From NCEH01 sp043195195 (lineage in GTDB: Bacteria > Pseudomonadota > Alphaproteobacteria > Rhizobiales > Xanthobacteraceae): DNA of 64,000 nucleotides. Location of the stretch: positions 124,001 through 188,000 of the forward strand of contig NZ_JBAFWT010000001.1 in assembly GCF_043195195.1 (NCBI RefSeq), in the 5' to 3' direction. Below the pieces are notes generated by a model, which worked only from the letters and a program-made list of their open reading frames with translations, ran no database searches and had not been told where the DNA came from. This document shows positions 45,898 through 53,438 of the stretch, one piece after another. Every line of letters begins with the position of its first letter. Position 1 is the first letter of the stretch. The position numbers and the translations under genes were made by a program.

Positions 45898-46779
45898 TTG
45901 GCATCGCCCCGTGGGCACAAGGCCGCGCCGCTTGGCGGGAGCAAAAGCTCTGACCAGCTGGTCCCGGCGGAAACCGCAAAACCGGAACGCGGCGCGCGGC
46001 GCGGCATCCAGTCCATCGAGATCGGTTTCAAGATCCTCGATTATCTCAGGACGATGCTGCGCCCGGTGCCGCTGAAGATGATCGCCGCGGGCACCGGCAT
46101 GTCGTCCGCCAATGTCCATTATTATCTGGTAAGCTTCCAGGCGGTCGGCATCGTGCGACAGGAGGAGGATACCGGCTGCTACGCCCTCGGCCCCTATGCC
46201 CTGAAGCTCGGCATGGCCGCCATCGAGCAGTTCGACGTGTTCACCGCCGCCCGCCCGGTCATGACCGACCTCGCCAATACGGTCGGCCAGACGGTGTTTC
46301 TCGGCGTGTGGGGCAACCGGGGACCCACCATCGTCTATCGCGTCGAGAGCGGCGGGGCCCGCCAGATCCTGGAGCTGCGCGTCGGCAGTGTGCTGAGCCT
46401 GCTGCGCTCCGCGCTCGGCCGCAATTTCCTGGCCCATCTCCCGCGCACCGCGACCGAGGCCCTGCTCTCGCAGGAACTGGCGGAAGAGGCGCCGCGCTCA
46501 AGCCGGCTCAAGACCGACGATACGCCTACCAATCTGGCGGAAATCGAGGAGATGGTCGCCACCATCCGCGCCAACGGCATGAGCCGCTGCCGGGACGCCC
46601 TGCTCCCCAATTTCACTTCGCTCTCGGCGCCGATCTTCGACCAGACCGGATTCATGACGGCCGCAATCACCCTCATGGGGCCGGTCGGCACGCTCGACGA
46701 CAGCCTGGACGGATCGGTGGCGCAGGCCCTGCGCAGCCGCTCGCGGGCGATCTCGGCAACCGCCGGCTGGAATAGCTGA
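45898..46779 (+). CDS. IclR family transcriptional regulator
   Basis: A 293-residue regulator. An N-terminal disordered stretch is followed by a winged HTH (IQSIEIGFKILDYL, PLKMIAAGTGMSSANVHYYLVSF) and the IclR ligand-binding domain (LANTVGQTVFLGVWGNRGPTIVYRV, LSAPIFDQTGFMTAAITLMGP). The TTG at 45898 follows AAGGA at 7 bases. An upstream TTG gives seven more residues. Divergent from the MHS symporter, its likely target. The ligand is probably an aromatic or organic acid, by family analogy only. Confidence 0.9.
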   Translation: MASPRGHKAAPLGGSKSSDQLVPAETAKPERGARRGIQSIEIGFKILDYLRTMLRPVPLKMIAAGTGMSSANVHYYLVSFQAVGIVRQEEDTGCYALGPYALKLGMAAIEQFDVFTAARPVMTDLANTVGQTVFLGVWGNRGPTIVYRVESGGARQILELRVGSVLSLLRSALGRNFLAHLPRTATEALLSQELAEEAPRSSRLKTDDTPTNLAEIEEMVATIRANGMSRCRDALLPNFTSLSAPIFDQTGFMTAAITLMGPVGTLDDSLDGSVAQALRSRSRAISATAGWNS

Positions 46780-46919
46780 GGCACGTTGCGCGCCGGTGTC
46801 CGGAGTGTCCGTGGGCCGAGGGTCGGTGCGAAGCGTTGCCCGGCCAAGCCCTGTCACACCTTCGCCATATGGCATTGCAGCACCTTACCTGCTAGAAGGC
46901 GCGGCCTTGGAGGAGTTCC

Positions 46920-47513
46920 ATGCGTCAGGCTGAGATCGTTCGCGAAACGAAGGAAACGAAGGTGCGCCTTTCCGTCGATCTGGACGGGACGGGCAAGGCC
47001 GTCATTGAAACCGGCATCGGGTTTTTGGACCACATGCTGGACCTGCTCGCCCGCCACGCCCGCTTTGACCTCACCATCAAGGCCGACGGCGACCTGCACG
47101 TGGATTTCCACCACACCACGGAAGACGTCGGCATCGTGCTCGGCCAGGCGGTGAAGCGCGCGCTCGGCGACATGCGCGGCATCAATCGCTATGCCGATCT
47201 GCACCTGCCCATGGACGAGACGCTGACCCGCGTCGCGCTGGACATTTCCGGCCGCCCCTATCTGGTGTTCCGCACCAGCTTTTCCGCGCCGAAGATCGGC
47301 GAATTCGACACCGAGCTGGTGCGCGAGTTCTTCCAGGCGTTCGCCTCCAATGCTGGCGTGACGCTGCATGTGGAGACGCTCTATGGCGACAACAATCACC
47401 ATATAGCGGAAAGCTGCTTCAAGGGGCTGGCCCGCGCGCTGCGCGCGGCGGTGGCCATCGATCCTGCCGCGGCGGGCGAAATTCCTTCCACCAAGGGTGC
47501 TCTTGGCACCTGA
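46920..47513 (+). CDS. hisB: Imidazoleglycerol-phosphate dehydratase
   Basis: Histidine synthesis, step 6, 197 residues. Manganese-binding motifs are FLDHMLDLLARHARFD, HHTTEDVGIVLG and NNHHIAESCFKGLARALR. It is the monofunctional dehydratase, without the N-terminal phosphatase of enteric HisB. GGAGGAG lies immediately upstream. First gene of hisB-DUF2628-hisH-hisA-hisF-hisE-coaA. Confidence 0.97.
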   Translation: MRQAEIVRETKETKVRLSVDLDGTGKAVIETGIGFLDHMLDLLARHARFDLTIKADGDLHVDFHHTTEDVGIVLGQAVKRALGDMRGINRYADLHLPMDETLTRVALDISGRPYLVFRTSFSAPKIGEFDTELVREFFQAFASNAGVTLHVETLYGDNNHHIAESCFKGLARALRAAVAIDPAAAGEIPSTKGALGT

Positions 47514-47535
47514 GGCGGGCACGGGAGCACGAGAC

Positions 47536-48027
47536 ATGGCCATCTGGACCGTCCTCACCAAGGAAAAGGCCGGCGACACCGTCCTTGCGGCTGCCGACCG
47601 CGTGGTGTTCGTGCGGGAGAAATTCTCCTGGACCGCACTGCTGTTTGCCCCGTTCGTGCTGCTCGGCCATCGGCTCTGGCTCGGCTTCGGCGCCTATGTC
47701 GCCGCTTCCGTCCTGATCGCCCTGGCCGAGACGCTCCTGCACCTGCCGAACAATGTCGGCGTCGTGCTCGGCCTTGGCCTGAACCTGCTGGTGGCGCTGC
47801 AATTGGCTGACATGCGGATCTGGAAGCTGCGCCGCACCGGCTATCTCGAAGCCGGCAGCGTGGTTGCCCGCGATATCGACGAGGCGGAACGCCGCTTCTT
47901 CAAATATTGGACCCCGCCGCGCCCGCCGGTGCTGCAAGGGCCGCTCATCCGCACCCAGCCCGCCACCGCTGCGCCCGGCTATGGCGCGCCTATCATCGGT
48001 TCGTTCCCGGAGCCGCGCGCATCATGA
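47536..48027 (+). CDS. DUF2628 domain-containing membrane protein
   Basis: A 163-residue protein that opens MAIWTVLTKEKAGDTVLAAADRVVFVREKFSW, then has hydrophobic helices (ALLFAPFVLLGHRLWLGFGAY; SVLIALAETLLH; VVLGLGLNLLVALQLAD). DUF2628 genes sit between hisB and hisH in many Rhizobiales, so position supports the call. Function unknown. A role in histidine synthesis is doubtful and it may only travel with the operon. Its stop overlaps the hisH start (ATGA). Confidence 0.88.
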   Translation: MAIWTVLTKEKAGDTVLAAADRVVFVREKFSWTALLFAPFVLLGHRLWLGFGAYVAASVLIALAETLLHLPNNVGVVLGLGLNLLVALQLADMRIWKLRRTGYLEAGSVVARDIDEAERRFFKYWTPPRPPVLQGPLIRTQPATAAPGYGAPIIGSFPEPRAS

Positions 48028-48668
48028 AAGTGGCCATTGTCGATTATGGCTCCGGCAATCTGCACTCCGCCGCCAAAGCTCTCGAGCGGGCCGCCAACGG
48101 CCTGGGCGCGGACGTGATCGTCACCAGCGATCCCGAAATTGTGCGCACGGCTGACCGGGTGGTGCTGCCCGGCGTCGGCGCGTTCGCCGATTGCCGGCGC
48201 GGGCTTGAAGCGGTGGACGGCATGGTGGCGGCGCTGGAAGAGGCCGTGCACGGACGCGGGCGGCCGTTCCTCGGCATCTGCGTCGGCCTGCAATTGCTGG
48301 CCGACCGCGGGCTGGAACACGGCGTCACCGCCGGCCTCGGCTGGATCAAGGGCGAGGTGGACCGCATCGCCCCTTCCGATCCTGCGCTGAAGATCCCACA
48401 CATGGGCTGGAACACCCTGACCCTCGCCCGCCCCCACCCGCTGTTCGAGGGCATTCCCACCGGGGAAAAGGGGTTGCACGCTTATTTCGTCCATTCCTAC
48501 CAGTTCGTCCTCGCCGACCCCGCCGATCTCGTCGCCACCACTGATTACGGCGGCACGATCACGGCGGCGGTGGCGAAGGACAATGTGGCGGGAACCCAGT
48601 TCCACCCCGAAAAGAGCCAGACCCTCGGTCTCGCCCTGCTCGGCAATTTCCTGAAGTGGCGCCCGTGA
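48024..48668 (+). CDS. hisH: Imidazole glycerol phosphate synthase subunit HisH
   Basis: Glutaminase subunit that feeds ammonia to HisF, 214 residues. It starts MKVAIVDYGSGNLHSAAKAL. The nucleophile Cys is in GICVGLQLL, and the His-Glu pair is in GTQFHPEKSQ. It overlaps the DUF2628 gene by four bases and hisA by four (GTGA). Confidence 0.97.
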   Translation: MKVAIVDYGSGNLHSAAKALERAANGLGADVIVTSDPEIVRTADRVVLPGVGAFADCRRGLEAVDGMVAALEEAVHGRGRPFLGICVGLQLLADRGLEHGVTAGLGWIKGEVDRIAPSDPALKIPHMGWNTLTLARPHPLFEGIPTGEKGLHAYFVHSYQFVLADPADLVATTDYGGTITAAVAKDNVAGTQFHPEKSQTLGLALLGNFLKWRP

Positions 48669-49393
48669 TCCTGTTTCCTGCCATCGACCTGAAAGACGGC
48701 CTCGCCGTGCGCCTCGAACAAGGCGACATGGAGCGCGCGACCGTATTCAGCCGCGATCCCGCCGCCCAGGCGGCGGAGTTCGAGACCCTGGGCTTCCGCT
48801 ATCTCCATCTGGTGGATTTGAACGGCGCTTTCGCCGGTCATCCGGTGAACGCGGCGGCGGTGGACCGCATCCTGGAGACGATCTCGATCCCGGTACAACT
48901 CGGCGGCGGCATCCGCGACCATGCCACCATCGAGGCCTGGCTGGAAAAGGGCGTCACCCGCGTCATTCTCGGCACCGCCGCCGTGCGCGACCCCGGCCTC
49001 GTGAAGGAAGCCGCCAAGGCTCATCCCGGCCGCGTTGCCGTGGGGCTCGATGCGCGCGACGGCCGCGTCGCGGTGCAGGGTTGGGCGGAAAGCTCCGACG
49101 TCTCGGTGGAGGACATCGCCCGCCGGTTCGAGGATGCCGGGGTTGCCGCCATCATCTTCACCGACATCGCCCGCGACGGGCTGATGAAGGGGCTTAATCT
49201 CGATGCCACCATCGCGCTCGCGGACGTGGTGAATATCCCGGTCATCGCCTCCGGCGGCCTCGGCGCGCTGAGCGATGTGGAGGCTCTGCTGGAGCCACGG
49301 GCGAAAAAGCTTGCCGGCGCCATCTCCGGCCGCGCGCTCTATGATGGACGTCTCGACGCGCGCGAGGCGCTGCAGCTCATGGCCGGGCGCTGA
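48665..49393 (+). CDS. hisA: ProFAR isomerase HisA
   Basis: Amadori isomerase of histidine synthesis, a TIM barrel of 242 residues. It starts from GTG at 48665 (ILFPAIDLKDGLAVRL), with QLGGGIRD, ALDARDG-like GLDARDGRVAVQGW, FTDIARDGLMKGL and ASGGLGALSD. The GTG makes a GTGA overlap with hisH. Another GTG 9 bases upstream is possible. Confidence 0.96.
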   Translation: MILFPAIDLKDGLAVRLEQGDMERATVFSRDPAAQAAEFETLGFRYLHLVDLNGAFAGHPVNAAAVDRILETISIPVQLGGGIRDHATIEAWLEKGVTRVILGTAAVRDPGLVKEAAKAHPGRVAVGLDARDGRVAVQGWAESSDVSVEDIARRFEDAGVAAIIFTDIARDGLMKGLNLDATIALADVVNIPVIASGGLGALSDVEALLEPRAKKLAGAISGRALYDGRLDAREALQLMAGR

Positions 49394-49539
49394 GGCTTGG
49401 ACCTCCGCGTCGGCCCGGCGGCCGCTCTACCGCTACGGCAGCTGGAAATTTGAGGTGCTGTGCCCCATTTTCCGGCAAAAGATGACATCAGGTTTGAATT
49501 CGGCCATAGGTTTGCGCCGCACGCTCGAGTTGTTCCACC

Positions 49540-50316
49540 ATGCTCAAAGTCCGCGTCATTCCCTGCCTGGACGTGAAGGACGGCCGCGTCGTCAAGGGCG
49601 TCCAGTTCGTCGACCTGCGCGATGCCGGGGACCCGGTGGAAGCCGCGCGCGCCTATGACGCCGCCGGCGCGGACGAACTGACGTTTCTCGACATTACCGC
49701 CAGCCACGAGGATCGCGGCACCATCCTGGATGTGGTGCGCCGCACCGCCGAGCAATGCTTCATGCCGCTGACCGTGGGCGGCGGCGTGCGCACCGTGGAG
49801 GATGTGCGCACCTTGCTGCATGCCGGAGCGGACAAGGTCTCCATCAATACCGCCGCCGTGAACCGCCGCGCCTTCGTGGGCGAGGCGGCGGAGAAGTTCG
49901 GCGAGCAGTGCATCGTGGTGGCGATCGACGCCAAGAAGGTGAGCGCCCCCGGCGAAGCCAATCGCTGGGAGATCTTCACCCATGGCGGACGCAAGCACAC
50001 CGGGCTCGACGCCATCCAATATGCCCGCGAGGTCGTGGACCTCGGCGCGGGCGAGATCCTGCTGACCTCCATGGACCGCGACGGCACCGGCATCGGCTTC
50101 GACGTCGCGCTGACCCGCGCGGTCTCGGACGCGGTGCATGTGCCGGTCATCGCCTCCGGCGGCGTCGGCGCGCTCGATCATCTGGTGGAAGGCATCCGCG
50201 ACGGCGGCGCCGCTGCGGTGCTCGCCGCCTCCATCTTCCATTTCGGCACCTTCACCGTGGGCGAGGCCAAGGCCCATCTGGCACAGGCCGGCCTTCCGGT
50301 GCGCCTGGATGCGTGA
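49540..50316 (+). CDS. hisF: Imidazole glycerol phosphate synthase subunit HisF
   Basis: Cyclase subunit of the HisHF complex, 258 residues. It starts MLKVRVIPCLDVKDGRVVKGVQFV, with catalytic Asp in PCLDV and in TSMDRDGTGIGFD. LTVGGGVRTVEDV is the phosphate-binding loop. A 146-base gap follows hisA and shows no gene. Confidence 0.97.
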   Translation: MLKVRVIPCLDVKDGRVVKGVQFVDLRDAGDPVEAARAYDAAGADELTFLDITASHEDRGTILDVVRRTAEQCFMPLTVGGGVRTVEDVRTLLHAGADKVSINTAAVNRRAFVGEAAEKFGEQCIVVAIDAKKVSAPGEANRWEIFTHGGRKHTGLDAIQYAREVVDLGAGEILLTSMDRDGTGIGFDVALTRAVSDAVHVPVIASGGVGALDHLVEGIRDGGAAAVLAASIFHFGTFTVGEAKAHLAQAGLPVRLDA

Positions 50317-50348
50317 GGCACCGCCTGCGGCCTTCCCGCCTATTGGAC

Positions 50349-50714
50349 ATGAGCATGACTGACGCGACACCGACCGATGCGATGCCGAGCGATGGGCGCG
50401 TGACCCTGGTCGACCTCGAAGGCATCGTGGCCGCCCGCGCCGCCGCGACGGCGGATGCGTCCTACACCCGCTCCCTGCTCGACAAGGGGGTGGCCAAATG
50501 CGCGCAGAAGCTGGGCGAGGAAGCGGTGGAGACGGTGATCGCCGCACTTTCCGAGCCGCCGGCGGCGCTCGTCGCGGAAACCGCCGATCTGCTTTACCAT
50601 CTCGCCGTTCTCCTTCACGCACGGGGCGTGTCCCTTGATGACGTCCACGCCGAACTCGCCCGACGCACCGCTCGATCCGGTCACGACGAAAAGGCTGCGC
50701 GACCCCGCGGCTGA
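50349..50714 (+). CDS. hisE: Phosphoribosyl-ATP diphosphatase HisE
   Basis: Hydrolyses PR-ATP to PR-AMP, 121 residues. The MazG-like fold has AKCAQKLGEEAVETVIAALSE and ETADLLYHLAVLLHARGVSLDDVHAEL, the metal-binding Glu/Asp pattern of HisE. Two start codons (50349 and 50355) are possible. It lies 32 bases after hisF and 25 before coaA. It is monofunctional, without HisI. Confidence 0.96.
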   Translation: MSMTDATPTDAMPSDGRVTLVDLEGIVAARAAATADASYTRSLLDKGVAKCAQKLGEEAVETVIAALSEPPAALVAETADLLYHLAVLLHARGVSLDDVHAELARRTARSGHDEKAARPRG

Positions 50715-50739
50715 AGCCTCGTCGGCAAGGAGACGCCAG

Positions 50740-51702
50740 ATGGACCAGCAGGTCGATCCCGGCCTATCGCCCTATCGCACCTTCTCCCGTGAGGAATGGG
50801 CGGTCCTGCGTCAGGACACCCCGATGCCCTTGCGGCAGGAGGAGATCGTGCGTCTCCAGGGCCTGAACGACCGCCTGTCCATCAGCGAGGTGGAGGAGAT
50901 CTACCTCCCCCTGTCGCGCCTGCTCTCGCTCTATGTGGGCGCGACGCAAAGTCTGTTCCGCGCCATGAGCCACTTCCTCGACCATGGGAACCGGGGCGAC
51001 GGCAAGATGCCCTACATCATCGGCGTCGCCGGCTCGGTGGCGGTGGGCAAGTCCACCACCGCGCGCGTGCTCCAGGCTCTGCTCGCCCGCTGGCCCAACA
51101 CCCCGAAGGTGGACCTTGTGACCACCGACGGCTTCCTGCTGCCCAATGCGGTACTGGAACGCGAAGGTCTGATGGAGAAGAAGGGCTTTCCCGAGAGCTA
51201 CGACCTGTCGCTGCTGCTGCGCTTCCTCACCGACATCAAGGCCGGCCGCCGACCGGTGCGCGCCCCGCTCTACAGCCATTTCTTCTATGACGTGATGCCC
51301 GACCAGCGGGTGGAAGTGGACCGGCCCGACATTCTCATCGTCGAGGGGCTGAACGTGCTCCAGACCGGACGCCTGCCGCGCGATGGCAAGGAAATCCCGT
51401 TCGTTTCCGACTTCTTCGACTTCTCGGTCTATATCGACGCCGACGAGGACATTCTCCAGCAATGGTATGTGCAGCGCTTCATGCGCCTGCGCTCCACGGC
51501 GTTCATGGACCCCATGTCCTATTTCCATCGCTATTCGAAGCTGACCGAGGAGGAGGCCAAGGCCACCGCCCTCTCGATCTGGCAGCGCATCAACCTGCCA
51601 AATCTGCAGGAAAACATCCTGCCCACGCGCCAGCGCGCCGACCTGATCCTGCGCAAGGCGGGCGATCACGAGATCGCCGAGGTCAGCCTGCGCAAGCTGT
51701 GA
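50740..51702 (+). CDS. coaA: Type I pantothenate kinase CoaA
   Basis: First step of CoA synthesis, 320 residues. P-loop GVAGSVAVGKSTTARVL, DGFLLPN, KKGFPESYDL, YSHFFYDV and RFMRLRSTAF are typical of the bacterial type I enzyme. The ATG at 50740 follows AAGGAGA. The frame runs upstream into hisE without family similarity. Closing the his run with coaA is normal in Rhizobiales. With panB also in this window, two steps of CoA synthesis are present but unlinked. Confidence 0.97.
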   Translation: MDQQVDPGLSPYRTFSREEWAVLRQDTPMPLRQEEIVRLQGLNDRLSISEVEEIYLPLSRLLSLYVGATQSLFRAMSHFLDHGNRGDGKMPYIIGVAGSVAVGKSTTARVLQALLARWPNTPKVDLVTTDGFLLPNAVLEREGLMEKKGFPESYDLSLLLRFLTDIKAGRRPVRAPLYSHFFYDVMPDQRVEVDRPDILIVEGLNVLQTGRLPRDGKEIPFVSDFFDFSVYIDADEDILQQWYVQRFMRLRSTAFMDPMSYFHRYSKLTEEEAKATALSIWQRINLPNLQENILPTRQRADLILRKAGDHEIAEVSLRKL

Positions 51703-51735
51703 CACCACGGGGCAGGAAGTCGCGAGTGGTCGGCA

Positions 51736-51942
51736 TCATTTTGCTTCTGTCGAACAGCTACCCAAAGGTAAAATCACCTGAATGTGATGGTATTTTTGAC
51801 GCAACTCCTGGTGCGCTGCACAAATATTTTCAGTCTTCATAAAATTCAATCGTTTCAAATGAATCTCGGGTGAAGCAAATTTTAGCTTTCCCAGCGTCAT
51901 ATCTTTTTCAGCATCGATTAATGCTCTGACGGCCGCCGTCAT
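51736..51942 (-). CDS. Possible small ORF in AT-rich segment
   Basis: From ATG at 51942 a 68-residue frame reads MTAAVRALIDAEKDMTLGKL, then a mixed sequence to the TAK end. Base composition is clearly lower in GC than in neighbouring genes. No family is recognised and the ribosome site (GGAA) is weak. The frame continues far upstream, opposite the MFS gene, but that part is a GC-driven shadow. It may be a remnant of acquired DNA or chance. The 51703-52026 gap otherwise holds the upstream region of the MFS gene. Confidence 0.25.
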   Translation of the reverse strand: MTAAVRALIDAEKDMTLGKLKFASPEIHLKRLNFMKTENICAAHQELRQKYHHIQVILPLGSCSTEAK

Positions 51943-52026
51943 TACGTTCCGGCATTTGCGCGGCGCGGCATGTACAGCGCGGCGATCCGCCCTAGCATCC
52001 CGGCAAAATAGATCGGGAGGATCGTT

Positions 52027-53352
52027 ATGCTGAACGCCACGGGGACGCCGCGCATCCGGCGCACCCAAACCATAACCCTCGCCCTGTTGGTGACCGCGGG
52101 GGTGGTGAATTACGTGGACCGGGCGACCCTGGCAGTCGCCAATCCACTCATCCGCGAGCAATTGCATTTCTCCATCGGCGAGATGGGCCTGCTGCTTTCC
52201 GCCTTCCTGTGGGCCTATGCTTTCTCCCAATTGCCGGCCGGCGCGCTGATCGACCGGTTCGGGCCGCGCTTGTCGCTCACGGTGGGGCTCACCTGCTGGT
52301 CGCTGGGACAGATGCTGGGCGGGCTGGTTCAGAACTTCTGGCAGTTTGCCGGCGCCCGCTTCATCCTCGGCATGGGCGAAGCGCCCCATTTTCCCACCTG
52401 CGCCCGCATCTCGCGCGACTGGTTCAATATCCGACAGCGCGGCACCGCGACCGGCATCTGGAACAGCGCCTCCTCCCTCGGCACGGCGATCGCGGTGCCG
52501 CTGCTCACGGTGCTCATGCTGACTTTCGGCTGGCGCTGGATGTTCGTGGCCATGGGCCTTGCCGGCCTCGTGCTTGCTGCCACCTACTTCCTGATCTTCC
52601 GCAACCCGGAGCAGGCGAACCTCACGGCGGAGGAAAAAGCCTTCCTGAAAGAGGGCGATCCGCTCGACGCGCCCGCCCGCGTCACGTGGGCCGACTGGAA
52701 ACGCCTGTTCGCCTATAAGACCACCTGGGGCATGATCGCAGGCTATTTCGGCTGCATTTATGTCACCTGGCTCTACACCGCCTGGTTGCCCGGCTATCTG
52801 GAAATCGAGCGGCACTTCACCATCTCGAAGACCGGCTGGGTCGCCACCATCCCGTTTGCCTTCGGCGTGGTCGGCGCCGTGTCCGGCGGCCGGATCGTCG
52901 ATGTCCTGGCGCGGCGCGGCGTCGAGCCCATGATGGCGCGCAAATATCCCATGGCGGGCGCACTGGTGCTCACGGCGCTGTTCACGCTGATAGCCGCCGA
53001 GGCGCCGAACGACGTGCTCGCCATCGCCTGCATCTCCGCCTCGCTGTTCCTGGTCTATTCCTGCTCGTCCTCCGCCTGGGCCATGGCCTCCGTCGCGGCG
53101 CCGGCCAATTGCACCGCCTCCATCGGCTCGGTGCAGAATTTCGGCGGCTATATCGGCGGGGCGCTCGCCCCCACCGTGACCGGCTTCATCGTGCAGGCGA
53201 CGGGCACCTTCACTCCGGCCCTGATCACCGGCTCGGCGGTGGCCCTCGCAGCTGCCGTGATCTACTGGATCCTGGTCCGCCATCCGATCCCGGCCACGCT
53301 GGCCGGCCCGGCGGCGAAAGGCGCTCTGCTCGCCGGCGCGCCGGCGGAGTAG
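52027..53352 (+). CDS. MFS transporter, anion:cation symporter (ACS) type
   Basis: A 441-residue transporter with 12 helices. VNYVDRATLAVANPLI, LSAFLWAYAFSQLPAGALIDRFGPR and RFILGMGEAPHFPTCARISRDWFN mark the ACS family (hexuronate, phthalate, 4-hydroxybenzoate and related organic anions). GGGAGGATCGTT lies upstream of the ATG. It sits alone between coaA and the DUF4167 gene and ends in a shared terminator. No catabolic gene is next to it, so the substrate is unknown. Confidence 0.9.
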   Translation: MLNATGTPRIRRTQTITLALLVTAGVVNYVDRATLAVANPLIREQLHFSIGEMGLLLSAFLWAYAFSQLPAGALIDRFGPRLSLTVGLTCWSLGQMLGGLVQNFWQFAGARFILGMGEAPHFPTCARISRDWFNIRQRGTATGIWNSASSLGTAIAVPLLTVLMLTFGWRWMFVAMGLAGLVLAATYFLIFRNPEQANLTAEEKAFLKEGDPLDAPARVTWADWKRLFAYKTTWGMIAGYFGCIYVTWLYTAWLPGYLEIERHFTISKTGWVATIPFAFGVVGAVSGGRIVDVLARRGVEPMMARKYPMAGALVLTALFTLIAAEAPNDVLAIACISASLFLVYSCSSSAWAMASVAAPANCTASIGSVQNFGGYIGGALAPTVTGFIVQATGTFTPALITGSAVALAAAVIYWILVRHPIPATLAGPAAKGALLAGAPAE

Positions 53353-53384
53353 GTCGCGGAACTCCGCACCGCGATGCGCCCAAT

Positions 53385-53415
53385 AAAAAAGGCCCGGAAC
53401 GACCGGGCCTTTTTC
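53385..53415. terminator. Bidirectional terminator between MFS and DUF4167 genes
   Basis: AAAAAAGGCCCGG / CCGGGCCTTTTT stem with a 5-base loop, A-run on one side and T-run on the other. It serves the convergent MFS (plus) and DUF4167 (minus) genes. Confidence 0.93.
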
Positions 53416-53438
53416 GTGTCTCGCAAGAGGCGGATGCC

